NCBI GenBank assembly: GCA_033030425.1
Contig: JAUFSD010000007.1
Span: forward strand, 1,302,001 to 1,366,000
Origin: Verpa conica
Lineage: Eukaryota > Ascomycota > Pezizomycetes > Pezizales > Morchellaceae
Direction: 5' to 3'
Length of the DNA: 64,000 nucleotides
Under the pieces are notes generated by a model. The model had not been told where the DNA came from and ran no database searches. It saw only the letters and a list, made by a program, of their open reading frames with translations. Below, piece by piece: positions 47,705-59,100 of the stretch; position 1 is the stretch's first letter, and every line of letters begins with the position of its first letter. The translations under genes and the position numbers were made by a program.

Positions 47705-49637
47705 ATGAACCCCAAAGTTGATGGACTCACAGAATATAGCTCTACTGTCTCGGACGAAATCAAGAAGGACCCTGTTGATCGGGCTTTAGTACCCGCTAGT
47801 TTCAGACACGATGATGGTGCTCCAGATGTAAGTTATTACTAGAAGCGCTCATTTCATAGAATTGTCCTTACTGGTGTGAGATATGTAGTACATGAGACTT
47901 ATTCTCACGTCGCGAGTCTATGATGTTATTGAAGAGACTCCTATTACACATGCGGTCAATCTTTCAAACCGCCTGGGCTACAAGATACTCCTGAAGCGGG
48001 AGGACCTTCAGCCAGTATTCAGCTTCAAGGTACGCGGGGCGTATAACAAGATGGCACATATGCCACCAGAGGACCGCTGGAAAGGTGTCATTGCTTGTTC
48101 AGCAGGTGAGACTTCAGCCTCTCTTTTCGAGGTTCATTCTCCGGGGAACAGGCAGAGTCCTAACATTGCTATTGCTCGGGAAACCTTAGGAAACCATGCG
48201 CAGGGCGTCGCATTCTCTGCTAAACACCTAGGTATCCCAGCGACCATTGTCATGCCTCTCGCAACCCCTAGAATCAAGACGGCCAATGTCAGTAGACTTG
48301 GCTCTAAGATTGTACTATACGGGAATGACTTCGACGCTGCAAAGGAGGAGTGCAAAAGACTGGAAGAGAAGCACGGACTCACCAACATCCCACCATTTGA
48401 TGACCCCTATGTCATTGCTGGACAAGGTACCATTGCTATGGAGATTGTGCGCCAATGTAACTTCGCCGATATTAAGGCTATATTTTGCTGTGTGGGCGGC
48501 GGAGGTCTCATTGCTGGTATCGGCATCTACATTAAACGCATTGCGCCCCATATCAAAATCATTGGTGTGGAAACATACGATGCAAACGCCATGGTAGAGT
48601 CCCTCAAAACTGGAGAGCGGGTTACCTTGAAGGAAGTAGGCCTGTTCGCAGACGGCGCAGCAGTAAAGGTAGTAGGCGAGGAGACTTTCCGTCTCTGTAA
48701 AGAGTACGTAGACGAAGTCATTGAAGTCTCTACCGACGAGATCTGCGCAGCTATCAAAGATGTCTTCCAAGACACACGATCTATTGTCGAGCCTGCCGGC
48801 GCTCTTGCAGTCGCTGGAATGAAAAAATACGCTGCCGCGAACCCCCAAGAATCCCCAAACGAATCTCTCTGTGCGGTCCTCTCAGGGGCCAACATGGATT
48901 TCGATAGGCTCCGTTTCGTGGCGGAGCGTGCACGTCTTGGTGAAGGCCATGAAGTTCTCCTCTCAGTTATCGTACCAGATAAGCCGAAGGTTTTCTATGA
49001 AATGATGCAGTGCATTATTCCGCGGCCAGTAACAGAGTTCTCGTACCGCTTTGGTGATGGCGATCGTGCAAGTATCTTCATGTCTATCTTAGTTCAAGAC
49101 CGGGATAAGGAGATTCCACAGATCTTAGGATGCTTTGAGAAAAAGGGCTTTGAGGGGGTAGATATTAGTGAGAATGAGTTTGCAAAGAGCCATGCGAGAT
49201 ATTTGATTGGTGGGAGGATGCCGAGCGGAACTGCCGAGGAAGAAAGGGTATACCGTTTTGGTGGGTCTCTTCCAGAGGCTCTATTCTAGTCAATGGCCTC
49301 CGGAACTTATACTAACAGAAACCGAGTAACAGAATTCCCTGAACGCCCGGGTGCTCTGTCAAAATTCTTGGAGTTACTTAGACCCGAATTCAACATCTCG
49401 CTTTTCCACTATAGGAATTACGGCGGAGGTGGGCTTCCGTTTCTCAATCAGACTTTATATCGCTTGCTAACTTTAGACATAGACGTTGGCAAAGTTCTGG
49501 TCGGAATTCAGGTCCCGCCTGGGAAGCGTGAAGCGTTGGAAAGCTTCTTAGTGCAGCTCCAATACCCATTTGTTGATGAGACGGAAAATGCAGTGTACAA
49601 AAAGTTTATGGCTGCAGAGGGGAGGCTAACTGTGTAA
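47705..49637 (+). CDS. ILV1: Threonine dehydratase (threonine ammonia-lyase), ILV1 type
   Basis: Exons 47705-47827, 47889-48105, 48190-49260, 49333-49428 and 49477-49637, 555 aa. It converts threonine to 2-oxobutanoate + ammonia, the committed step to isoleucine. The PLP Lys is in [17 protein letters not shown]; then [11 protein letters not shown] (after splicing), [10 protein letters not shown] as [13 protein letters not shown], and two C-terminal ACT-like regulatory domains ([32 protein letters not shown]...[12 protein letters not shown]) that bind isoleucine/valine. An apparent stop at 49287-49289 lies inside an intron. The ATG at 47552 is in the same frame and would add 51 hydrophobic residues, perhaps a mitochondrial presequence; I start at 47705 where similarity begins. 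Intron 48106-48189 (84 nt) is stop-free and in frame. Confidence 0.95.
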
Positions 49638-49849
49638 TTTTAGAGAGAGCATCAGTTGCATTATAGAAATAAATTTCTCTTAACTATTTCAGGAGTTAAT
49701 ATCTGCATTTCAAACTATAGATTTAAGCAACTTATATTGTATTCATGAGGTATCATGATTTCAGAAAATTTTGCTAGCTGGTTGGTTGATTAATTATTTG
49801 ATTATTCATTTAGAAATTTAACTAATTTCAGCGATATAATATAGGGGGT
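49638..49849. other. ILV1 3' flank
   Basis: AT-rich, no gene. Confidence 0.4.
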
Positions 49850-50215
49850 CAAATTTATCAAATGTGTCAAACATGAACTCTCCTACCGGTGGTAAAAGGA
49901 TAGATCAACATACTAGAATACAGTACAAAACCAGACCGCCTATCTAGAATACTATGATGATGATCTATAATTAAAAGAGTGCCAGTGATATAAATAACCA
50001 TTATATAATACATAAGACACCACTTGAATAGCCCAGTCTTGTATATATGGTGCGGTGTATGTGTCGAGACTTACATGTATCTTACCACCGGTGGTACTAG
50101 AGTACTGGAATTTAGAGTTATTCTACTCTCGTTATATTGGAATTCAGAGATTTATACCACTATTAGGGAAATGAAGATCACAGGCAGTAAATTACCACCA
50201 ATGGTATGGGCTTTT
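49850..50215 (+). repeat. Degenerate MITE, family 2 (GGTGGTAAA type)
   Basis: Contains GTCAAACATGAACTCTCC, CTACCGGTGGTAAAAGG, CATACTAGAATACAGTAC and TACCACCGGTGGTACTAGAG. These match 62604-63000 and, inverted, 52290-52505. Ends are eroded. Confidence 0.5.
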
Positions 50216-51182
50216 GGGTTTCAGTACCTATTTATGTTCTGGGAGCGGACAGGTATGTAGGCACCCCTGAATGGGCTACCTGTTGGAGGGGTAGCAGTGT
50301 ACCCCATATATATAGGTAAGGTAATAAAGTATGACTCAATTAATACAGGCATATGCTAAATAGATTAAATTAGTAGTCAGAAAATATCAGCCTATCTTGG
50401 GATTTTTTACCATGTATTGTTGTCTCTAGGGATGTTTATATGGTAGGCATTTTTTTTGTAGCAAAAAATTGTAATGTTATCTGACAAAATTGGGTGCTGT
50501 ATAAGCGATCTATATGGTAAAATAGCAGTGTGTCCCTTAAATAGTTAGCCCAGTGAGGGGTGCCTATATATAAAACCGATTTATTGCTACCTATTGGAGG
50601 GATATCCCTCTAATAGGCCGACCCGTTTAGGGGACGTCCTCCCGATAGACAGCGTCGCCCGGGCGAGCCAGAACATGCACTGTAATTTGGTAGGGGTTCA
50701 ATCTTTTCTATCATTACTTTCTTATATTGTGTGGTTACATAGATTTGGATTTTGGGTTTTGGGTTTCCGGCGCCCGCGGGGTTGGTGTAATAGAAAAAAG
50801 TTGAGGAAGTTGTATCTCGATGGCGTTTAAGATGAATAGTACGTGTCGAGCACGAAACTGCTCTCCATCCTGGAAGGGTAATACTTCGCTCTAGTTGGTC
50901 CTGGGAGAGCCCTACTCCAGTAGCTGTATCTCTATTCACTGCTTCTATTCTCTCTTAGAGGCTCGCTAATAGCATATTCATCTATTCGTCACGTGATGGC
51001 CACCATAACTCTTGACTACTAGCGACTGTTATAGATAAACCTAAAATGACAAAGTATTCCCATGGATAAATTTTATGCTAATAAAAAGATTGTTAGTAAG
51101 CCCACACTTCAAGCTTTACTATAGTATGGCAACAAGTACTCTCTTACATTCGATACAGCACCCTTGAAGCCAGGGACGGTAC
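50216..51182. other. Intergenic, no gene seen
   Basis: No protein-like frame. A GC-rich patch at 50760-50790 has no recognisable origin. Confidence 0.4.
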
Positions 51183-51450
51183 GGTTCTAGTTGATAAGAA
51201 TGGGGAATGTATACGATTTTTGGAACGGCACTTGACTTCCTCCACGCAGACGGAACACAGAGCACCTATAGCTATGCCCAGCTCGACATGCTCTCCAAAA
51301 AATTCGCGGTTAAGCTCACCGCACCTCCACCGGAGCAAGATGATTCCCGTGCTGCTTCGACAGTCACCAGAAGTGTGGCCTATCGATCCTTTAATCCCTC
51401 AAAATTTGAGGCTAGAGGTGCCAGAAAAGTTACCACAGGGATAACTGTCT
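51183..51450 (+). pseudogene. Relic of an adenylation (AMP-binding, NRPS-type) domain
   Basis: One frame reads TALDFLHADGTQSTYSYAQL followed by DMLSKKFAVKL, the A1-region pattern of NRPS/acyl-CoA-ligase adenylation domains (xxADGTxxTYxxLDxxSxxLAxxL). About 20 codons later the +1 frame gives IPVLLRQSPEVWPIDPLIP, which looks like the A2 region with the usual LKAGGA segment deleted. No further adenylation motifs follow. The fragment is ~270 bp, frame-shifted and isolated, so it is a gene relic. A siderophore-type NRPS is a possible source but cannot be shown. Confidence 0.55.
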
Positions 51451-52289
51451 TGTGGCAGCCAAGCGTTCATAGCGACGTTGCTTTTTGATCTAGGTAATTT
51501 GTACAGATACGGTTGCATATGTAGTGACACAGGCGAAAGTCTGTATATTGGAATCCAAAAGGATGACACCCTTGCTTCCGCCCTCAGGAATATCCTTATT
51601 CTTGCGCTGTTGGGTGTTTTCATCACCTTCTTCTCCTATAACCATATTATGATAATTCCCGTAGTCTTCAGGGCGTGAAAAAGGATCCTGCAGAAAGTCT
51701 TGTAAACTCACGATATAGGCTTAAGTAAGATTCCTGGTCTCCAGCATCTCCTTTAACGACTTAAACACCCCTCTTTGCAAGAGCTTTGGTATCGGGGAAG
51801 GGGTATAAGAGGGTGAAGGACCAGCTTGAAAGCGACACCACTGTCTAGCGGGCCCTCTTTCCGCCCTTTAAGATTCGTCCCATCATCTTCATACCGACAA
51901 GTTATCCACATACATATTTCTTGGTGTTAAATTAAATTTATCAGTATTAACCAACGTATATCCATGAATAAAAGTATAATTATAAGAGCCATTCATGCAG
52001 GATAGCTGGGTTTATTCGAATAAGGGTCTTTAATCGGTTGAGGTAGAAGCTAACGTTGATAATTGAGAAACGCTAGTTTGGTTTTGTCTACCAGTCTACC
52101 GCTGGGCGGTAAGTAGAAGTCTATAGAAAGGTGGATCACCAAAACTGCCCTCTTCTAGATGAGATGGGGTATACTGTTACTTCTTCTGTTGGTTCATTGC
52201 CGGAGATCAAACACGGAAAATTAGTGCCGAGTAGCCAATAGACCCAACTCTCAAATCAATATTGGAATGCATAAAACTAGTGATGAACT
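51451..52289. other. Intergenic, no gene seen
   Basis: Short open frames on both strands at 51480-51710 lack family features. Confidence 0.35.
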
Positions 52290-52505
52290 GGGGCCCACTG
52301 ATAAATTGGGGACCACCGGTGGTAAATTGCCGTTGGTGGTATAGGCTCTGGATTTTAGTACTCTAGTACCACTAGTGGTAAAGTATGTTTTGACACATTC
52401 ACCGCGCCATAGTTTTGTACTATATTCCAGTATGTTGGTCCATACTTTTACGGCTAGTAGGAAATTGAATTTTAATGTATTTGCTCTTCCATAATATAAA
52501 GATCA
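52290..52505 (-). repeat. Degenerate MITE, family 2, inverted copy
   Basis: GGGACCACCGGTGGTAAATT, CTCTAGTACCACTAGTGGTA, CCAGTATGTTGGTCCATAC and ATTTGCTCTTCCATAATA match, in reverse, 49850-50215 and the right arm of 62604-63000. Confidence 0.5.
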
Positions 52506-52693
52506 ATCTTACTAGTGAATCATGGCCGATGTAATTTTTTATTTCCTACATCCCTAAGGCCTTGGTACTATAGAAATCTAGACCTCAGCGCTTTTGCAAC
52601 ACTGGTGATAAAGATAGATTTTGACATATTCATCGTATTTTACATGGTACTACGGCTCAAGTAATAAAAGATACGTATATTCTTAATAACATA

Positions 52694-53374
52694 CTAGTAC
52701 CCCTCCCAGGTCTCGTCGAAATGATTACGAAGAGAGCTCTTCCGGTATCCTGGAGCATCCGCAATATCATCCCGAGACCCAGCCATCATGTCTTGTAGGA
52801 AATTTTGAGTTTTAATCAACGAGAAACGAATAGTATCGAAATATATCATTAACAATCCGTCATAATCCATTCTCTCGCCGCAATCATTTTGGGGGCCAGT
52901 TATCATGCTCTCTAACCAAAGTAATACCAGGTCGGCAAGCAAGCGGTTGAGAGCACATCGAATACGTAACTGCTCATCATCTCGTACCTGGTTTCTCTCC
53001 GGGGTTAGTTCTTCATCCCGCTCCATTTCAATATTCGTCTGTGTTTCATCATCATATAGGGCTACGGCGTGGGCAGCACGTATTTCAGCTATCATTCGGT
53101 TCTCAACATAGTGTACGTATTCGTTTATCAGTTCTAAGGTGTAACCATTGAGAACATAACGTGGATCCCGTGTGATTGGCGGTAAGTCTGTCAACTCATC
53201 CACTCTATGTGTATCCTGATAAAGTGTGCCGTTGTCCACGCACTCCCAAATATTGTCCCTAAACCCGATAATAGGGGGTCCAGGTGGCACGACTCCTTTG
53301 AAAGGCCGTAAATACATTGAGGAATGGTATGGGTATAGACTCCTTACTCGAAGATTCTTATGATCTTTTGCCAA
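52694..53374 (-). CDS. Unrecognised protein, main exon (5' end unresolved)
   Basis: An open frame of ~226 codons ends with stop at 52694-52696. It is protein-like: GPPIIGFRDNIWECVDNGTL, DPRYVLNGYTLELINEYVHY, ENRMIAEIRAAHAVALYDDE, LNRLLADLVLLWLESMI and DYDGLLMIYFDTIRFSLI suggest a mainly helical soluble protein with no signal peptide or membrane segment. The frame has no convincing ATG at its start; an upstream exon (53543-53474, EEVKPPRASSSRIFFVE) seems spliced to it through a junction I could not fix. No family is recognised. It lies among MITEs, so it may be lineage-specific or decaying. Confidence 0.5.
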   Translation of the reverse strand: MAKDHKNLRVRSLYPYHSSMYLRPFKGVVPPGPPIIGFRDNIWECVDNGTLYQDTHRVDELTDLPPITRDPRYVLNGYTLELINEYVHYVENRMIAEIRAAHAVALYDDETQTNIEMERDEELTPERNQVRDDEQLRIRCALNRLLADLVLLWLESMITGPQNDCGERMDYDGLLMIYFDTIRFSLIKTQNFLQDMMAGSRDDIADAPGYRKSSLRNHFDETWEGY

Positions 53375-53560
53375 TGTGAATATATGTGATTAAGAACGAA
53401 GGTAACCTGAATCTTCTCTTAGAGTTAAGTACTTCCATATATACTGTGTAAGAACAAAGAAGTGAGACTACCTCGACAAAGAAAATCCTGGAGGAACTGG
53501 CTCTAGGTGGTTTCACTTCCTCCGCTATATTTTTCTCGCCCAATTATCTTTTAGATTAAT

Positions 53561-53835
53561 CCCTTGTTCTATTCATTCATCCCAGATACTTATTTGTTTT
53601 TGCTTTTATAATATTACCAACGTTTCAAAGTCATATCACCCTTTGTCTACTCAAGATTTAGTTAGAACCTCATCCTATCCCCATTTACTGAATACCTTAT
53701 TCAAATTTTAGGCGGATAAACAACACATATTATTAGTATTTTCCCCTTAAAAAAACCGATTAAACACTTACTGATGCCGCGCGCCGTTTCTGCCTGGGCA
53801 TTTGATGTTGCCCAACTGTGTATCCAGCAGCCAGA
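53561..53835. other. Intergenic left flank of the CACTA-like element
   Basis: AT-rich, no gene; the 4-bp flank CAGA (53832-53835) is repeated at 61405-61408. Confidence 0.45.
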
Positions 53836-54196
53836 CACTACGGTACATGCAACCGGTGGGGCATGTGTAAGTAACACAATTTTACCCTATAATTCGGAAT
53901 TAAATTGTGTTTTTAACACAATCATGACTTTAAATGTGTTAAAAACACAATTGTATAATTATATTAGTAAAAGAACTTAGAGAAAAAAAAAAAAAAGAAA
54001 AAAAAAAAGACGAAAATGTATTTTATTGTAATAAAAATCAGGTTTATGCTATTCATATGGGCCAAATAATAATTATAAATATTAATCTGCTTAGTGGCTT
54101 AGTAGTTAAATTCTTAACTATACTCTATAGCTTCTACTGTTCAAGGTCTGGTGTTCAACTCCTATAAAAATTGCTTTTATTATTTGGAAAAACAGT

Positions 54197-54530
54197 TAAC
54201 ACAATAATTATTGTGTTTCTTGCACAGTAGAACTGTGTTACTTGCACATTTCTATGGTGCTATTAACACAAAAACGTAAAAACTAACACAATTCTATTGT
54301 GTTAAAAACGTGTTACTAGCACAGTTTCATAGTGCTATTAACACAATGAAACTGTGCTAGTAACACAGTTTTACGGTGCAATAAACACATTTTTTTTGTG
54401 CTATAAGCACAGTATTTTTGTGTCATAAACACAGTTTTACTGTGAAGATAACACAGTTTTAATGTGAAGATAGCACTATTCTATTGTGTTAAAAACACAT
54501 CAAAACAGTGCTAGTAACACATTTCTAACA
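54197..54530. repeat. 22-bp degenerate tandem repeats, each a dyad
   Basis: About fourteen units of 22 bp, such as AACACAGTTTTACTGTG plus 5 spacer bases, with R-R-CACA at one side and TGTG at the other, so each unit is a dyad with an 11-bp half-period. One unit is 20 bp and one is a half unit of 11 bp. Looser copies flank the array at 53869-53955 and 54595-54660 and resume at 61373-61390. Confidence 0.8.
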
Positions 54531-54660
54531 TACAAATAACCTTTTAAAAAATCAATTATATATAATATTCCTTTAGTATTTTATAATAAAAAAATTGTGT
54601 TATTAACGCAAGTTTATTGTGTAGTTAACACAGTTTTCTAACACACTTCTATTGTGTTAC

Positions 54661-55022
54661 TGTCAAGAACACCCATTTCCTAAGTCTGCCTTGTCTATCT
54701 CCTTGTTTCATGTATCGTTTCATATCTCGTAGGATTCATGATATCATTGGTCATGTAAAGAAGTACGCCTCGCAGGACGAGACGTCTATAGTTTCATGTA
54801 GAAGGAGGTCGCTCCTTCAGTTTCATATTGTCTCATTGTTGATCTCAGCGTCCCTCCAGAAAGGGTATAAAAGGGACGCATCTCTATCAGATAGTTAGTT
54901 CTTCACGCAACAACTTGCATTCAATACCTTACCTACCTTGTCCTTGAGTTCCTAGTCTCTCGATACTAGCCTTGCCTTGTGATTATCGCCTGCTGTTCCC
55001 CAATAGGTGATCGGTTCTTACA
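54661..55022 (+). repeat. 5' LTR of the chromovirus
   Basis: 362 bp, TGTCAAGAACACCC to GGTTCTTACA. A TATA box lies at 54866 and the likely transcript start within 54895-54910. Confidence 0.95.
54866..54872 (+). promoter_or_regulatory. TATA box in the LTR
   Basis: TATAAAA in GGGTATAAAAGGGACGC, about 39 bp upstream of ACGCAACAA, the sequence complementary to the proposed primer site. Confidence 0.7.
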
Positions 55023-55024
55023 CT

Positions 55025-55033
55025 TTGTTGCGT
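55025..55033 (+). other. Proposed self-priming PBS
   Basis: TTGTTGCGT, 2 nt after the 5' LTR, is the exact complement of ACGCAACAA at 54905-54913 inside the LTR near the expected 5' end of the transcript. Tf1/sushi-type chromoviruses prime reverse transcription with their own mRNA 5' end in this way. Confidence 0.55.
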
Positions 55034-55208
55034 CTACCCTACGCAGCACCCGATAATCTTCAATCTGGATCAAAACGTATCATTCAAGCTAGATACTCTT
55101 TTCGGACCCTTGTTACAGGAAGTACCAGACGGGGCAACCAGCCCCATTACCCCAGATCCACAATCCAGACCGATAACCCCAGAAACCCCGTTTCAATCCG
55201 ACAACAGA

Positions 55209-56186
55209 ATGTCTTCATCAGCAGAAACTACCGCAGGCGGTAGCAACCCAGTCCAGATGAGCAATGATGCTCTAGTCCAACTGCTCGAACAAGTAACAGC
55301 AACAAAAAACAACAAACCACGAACAATGAAAATACCAGACGCCGACGAATTTAAAGGCGAACCTACAAAGATCCGCACATGGCTACGGCAGTGCGAAAAC
55401 AAATTTACAGAATATACGGACGCCACAGATATGCAAAAACTCATATACGCCAGCAATAAAATGAAGGACCAAGCTGGATCCTGGATGTTCTCAGTCCTTG
55501 AAAATAAAACATACACCACCTGGGAAACATTTAAGGATGCCCTCAAAAAAGCTTTTGGCGAAGCAGACACAAAAGAAGCCGCCAAACAACGAATCAGAAA
55601 CCTATGCCAGACCGGAACAGTAAATGAATACTGGACCAAATTCCAAACCGACATGGATCTGTTAGGATGGAATGAAGAAGCCTTGAAAGACGAATTTTAT
55701 GACGGACTAGCCCGGAACATAAGGGCCAAGTTAACCGCCATTATCAACAAACCCGCAACACTACGGGAATTCGCACTTTTATGCATCAACCTAGACAACG
55801 AAATAATAGCCAGCAAAGTTCGCACCACCAAGTGGGATAGTCACGCACCCAAAGCACCCACCACGAAGGCCTATACTCAGCCCTACGTTCCCAGACACAC
55901 CAACGGAACGTTTGCACCCAATCCAAGTCCAACTCCAACCACCACCACAGAATTGCCTCCAGGAGACCCTATGGACCTGGACGCCTCTAGAAAAAAGAAA
56001 TTCCTTCCGCTTACCGACAAGGAAAAAAAAAGACGGTTTGAAAACAACCTCTGCATGTACTGTGGAAAACCCAACCACATGGCGGATAAATGCCCAGAAA
56101 AAACGTGGAAACCAAAGCCCAGAAGACTAGCCGGTACCTCCTCACAAAATCTCGAAGAATCGGGAAACGAGGAAGACCAGGAGTAA
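55209..56186 (+). CDS. gag: Gag of the chromovirus
   Basis: 325 aa from the ATG at 55209 (MSSSAETTAGG). The open frame extends ~33 codons upstream but without an ATG. A retrotransposon capsid core spans residues ~40-210 (FKGEPTKIRTWLRQCENKF, WETFKDALKKAFGEADTK, LCQTGTVNEYWTKFQTDMDL), then a Pro/Thr linker and one CCHC zinc knuckle, CMYCGKPNHMADKC (residues ~282-295), which binds RNA. It packages the element RNA into virus-like particles. Its end overlaps pol by 97 nt. Confidence 0.93.
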   Translation: MSSSAETTAGGSNPVQMSNDALVQLLEQVTATKNNKPRTMKIPDADEFKGEPTKIRTWLRQCENKFTEYTDATDMQKLIYASNKMKDQAGSWMFSVLENKTYTTWETFKDALKKAFGEADTKEAAKQRIRNLCQTGTVNEYWTKFQTDMDLLGWNEEALKDEFYDGLARNIRAKLTAIINKPATLREFALLCINLDNEIIASKVRTTKWDSHAPKAPTTKAYTQPYVPRHTNGTFAPNPSPTPTTTTELPPGDPMDLDASRKKKFLPLTDKEKKRRFENNLCMYCGKPNHMADKCPEKTWKPKPRRLAGTSSQNLEESGNEEDQE

Positions 56187-59100
56187 AGCGCAACCTACCC
56201 CTGGCAAAAGAACCTCCTAGAGTTGCCAAACTATCACGCTTCGCCCCACTTCAAGACCTCCCCGAAAACCATATGTTAGTCAGTACAGATGGACTGTCCT
56301 GTTCTTCTGACATCCCTCCAAAACACGCCCCAGACGACCACCTCATCCTCCCAGTACAAATCAGCCTCGGAAACCAAGTCATTGAAACCTTTGCCATGCT
56401 AGATAGCGGAGCAACTGGAAACTTCATTGACCGCAGTTTCGCCAACCAAAAGCAATTTCCAGTCCAAGCCAAGAAAGTGGCCCAGCCACTTACCCTTATC
56501 GATGGATCAACCTCCCAAAGCGGCACCATCACTCACCAAATCAAACTACCTATAAAAATAGGAAACCACCAAGAAACGGAAACCCTCCAAGTCACCAAGC
56601 TAGGACACTACCCAGTAATCCTAGGAATCCCCTGGTTCAAAAAGCATAACCCGGAAATTATGTGGAAGGAACACCAAGTCAACTTCACGTCCAAAACTTG
56701 CCAGGAAGAGTGCCTTAATGTACCAAGTGTCGTCCAAGCCCTCCCTGAGAAACCTGCAATCATCCAACACCTCCGGACTGCAGATATAAGCCTAGTAGGA
56801 GCAGCCGCGTTTAAACGATCTGCGAAACAAGGCGAACCCTGCCTCCTCACCATCCGAGAAATCGATCATGCATTAGAACTTTGTGCTTCGGACAAATACG
56901 AATACATGAGAAAGGATACTCAACCCCCAGCCAAATCCCCGGAAGCAAAAAACCTTCTACCCGTCGAATACCACGATTTCCTCGACATATTTCACGAGCG
57001 CAAACCTACCGACCCGCCTCCTCGTCGCCAAGCAGATCATAAAATCAACCTCATGCCAGGAACTACCCCGCCATTCAAGCAACTGTACTCATTGTCAGAA
57101 GCAGAGTTGAAAACCCTACGCGAATACCTGGAAACCTACCTGAAGAGAGGATGGATTAGATCCTCATCTTCCTCAGCCGGAGCACCCATCCTATTTGTTA
57201 AAAAAAAAGATGGATCAATGCGGCTGTGTGTCGATTACCGCGGACTTAACGCCGTCACTGTTAAAGACCGGTACCCCTTGCCACTAATCAACGAAGCTTT
57301 AGACCGACTAAAGTCAGCCAAGGTCTATACGTCATTAGATATCCGAGAAGGATACCACCATATCCGAATAGCAGAAGGGGACGAATGGAAAACAGCATTT
57401 CGTACACGTTACGGCCTTTACGAATACACTGTCATGCCGTTTGGACTCACCAATGCCCCTGCCACGTTCCAAGCATGGATCAATGAGATCCTGTCCGAGT
57501 TCCTAGACGTCTTCTGCATCGTCTACCTAGACGACATCCTCATCTACTCCGAAGACATGAAGTCCCATGTCAGTCAAGTCCGCCAGGTTATGAAAAAACT
57601 TCGTAATGCTGGAATCAACCTCAAACCTTCTAAGTGCCATTTCCACCAAGAGGAGATAGAATACCTCGGTTTCATAGTATCTCCCAAAGGTGTGTTCATG
57701 GACCCCAAGAAAATCCAAGCCATAACCGAATGGCCCGACCTAGCCTCAGTCCACGACGTCCAGTGTTTCTTAGGATTTGCCAACTTCTATCGACGCTTCA
57801 TCAACAAGTATAGCAACATCTGTAAACCGTTAACACAACTCCTCAAAAAGGACGTCAAATTCGAGTTCAACACGGAAGCAAGAAAAGCATTCGACATACT
57901 TAAAAAAGCTTTTACCACAGCTCCAATCCTCCAACACTTCGACCCGTCAAAAGAAATCACGGTGGAAACTGATGCCTCGGACTACGTGGTAGCCGCAGTA
58001 ATCTCCCAAAAAAACAACGAGGGAATCCTCCACCCCATCGCGTATTATTCGAAGAAAATGAACGCAGCCCAAATCAACTACGAAATCCATGACAAAGAAC
58101 TCCTTGCCATAGTCTCAGCATTTCGAGAATGGAGACAGTATCTGGAAGGAAGTCAATACCAAATCAAAGTACTTAGTGACCATAAAAATTTGGAGTACTT
58201 CATGACAACCAAAGAGTTAAATAGAAGACAAGCACGATGGGCCGAAACCCTTGGAAGCTACAACTTCGTCATCACCTACAGACCCGGCGATCAAGGACAA
58301 AAACCCGACGCTCTAACCAGGCGATCAGGAGATCTGCCTCAAAAGGGGGACCTACATCTCAAACAAACACTCCTGAAACCCGACAAGTTCAAACTAAGCG
58401 CCACCATCACAAACACAGCCACCGACAACACCATCAAAGAGGAAATCCAGAAACAACTCCAAAACGATCCCCTGACATGCCAAGTAATCCAAAGCCTAAA
58501 AAGTGGCGTCACCAGATCAAAAGACGTTGCACTAGGCTTATGCTCCATGCAAGATAACCTACTAACGTACGATGGCCTCATCTGGATCCCTGACAATACC
58601 CCACTTCGCCTCCAAATCATGAAACAGATCCACGACAACCCGGCCGCAGGACACCCCGGTCGCGAAAAAACCCTTGAACTAATCACACGAGACTACTATT
58701 TCCCGGGAATAAGAAAATTCGTCACAAAATACGTCGACCACTGCGACACGTGCGCCCGCATCAAACCAGTCAGACACGCCCCTTTCGGATTACTCAAACC
58801 ACTACAACCCCCTGACCGCCCCTGGCGATCACTGTCCATGGACTTTATCACGGGACTGCCAACGTCACAAGGACACGATGCTCTATGGGTGGTAGTAGAC
58901 CGCCTTACAAAAATGGCACATTTTGTGCCCTGCCAAGCATCCCTTACAGCCCAACAATTTGCAAAACTATTCATGACACACGTTTTCAAACACCATGGAC
59001 TACCAGACGACATCACAAGCGACCGCGACTCACTGTTCACCTCAAACCTCTGGAAAGAATTAACCAAGGAACTCGGAATCAAAAGTAATCTAAGCACGGC

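Noticed and set aside
49293..49637. Separate small gene starting MASGTY after the ILV1 stop
   Set aside because: The stop and this start lie inside a 72-nt intron; splicing restores the ILV1 regulatory domain.
54092..54165. tRNA-like boxes (TGGCTTAGTAG and GTTCAACTCC) in the CACTA-like element
   Set aside because: No cloverleaf can be drawn; could be an old SINE head but only one copy is seen.
54197..54530. CRISPR-like array
   Set aside because: Units are degenerate dyads without distinct spacers, in a eukaryotic genome and inside a transposon.
56098..56104. AAAAAAC as classical -1 slippery site for gag-pol
   Set aside because: It is not in the X-XXY-YYZ phase of the gag frame.
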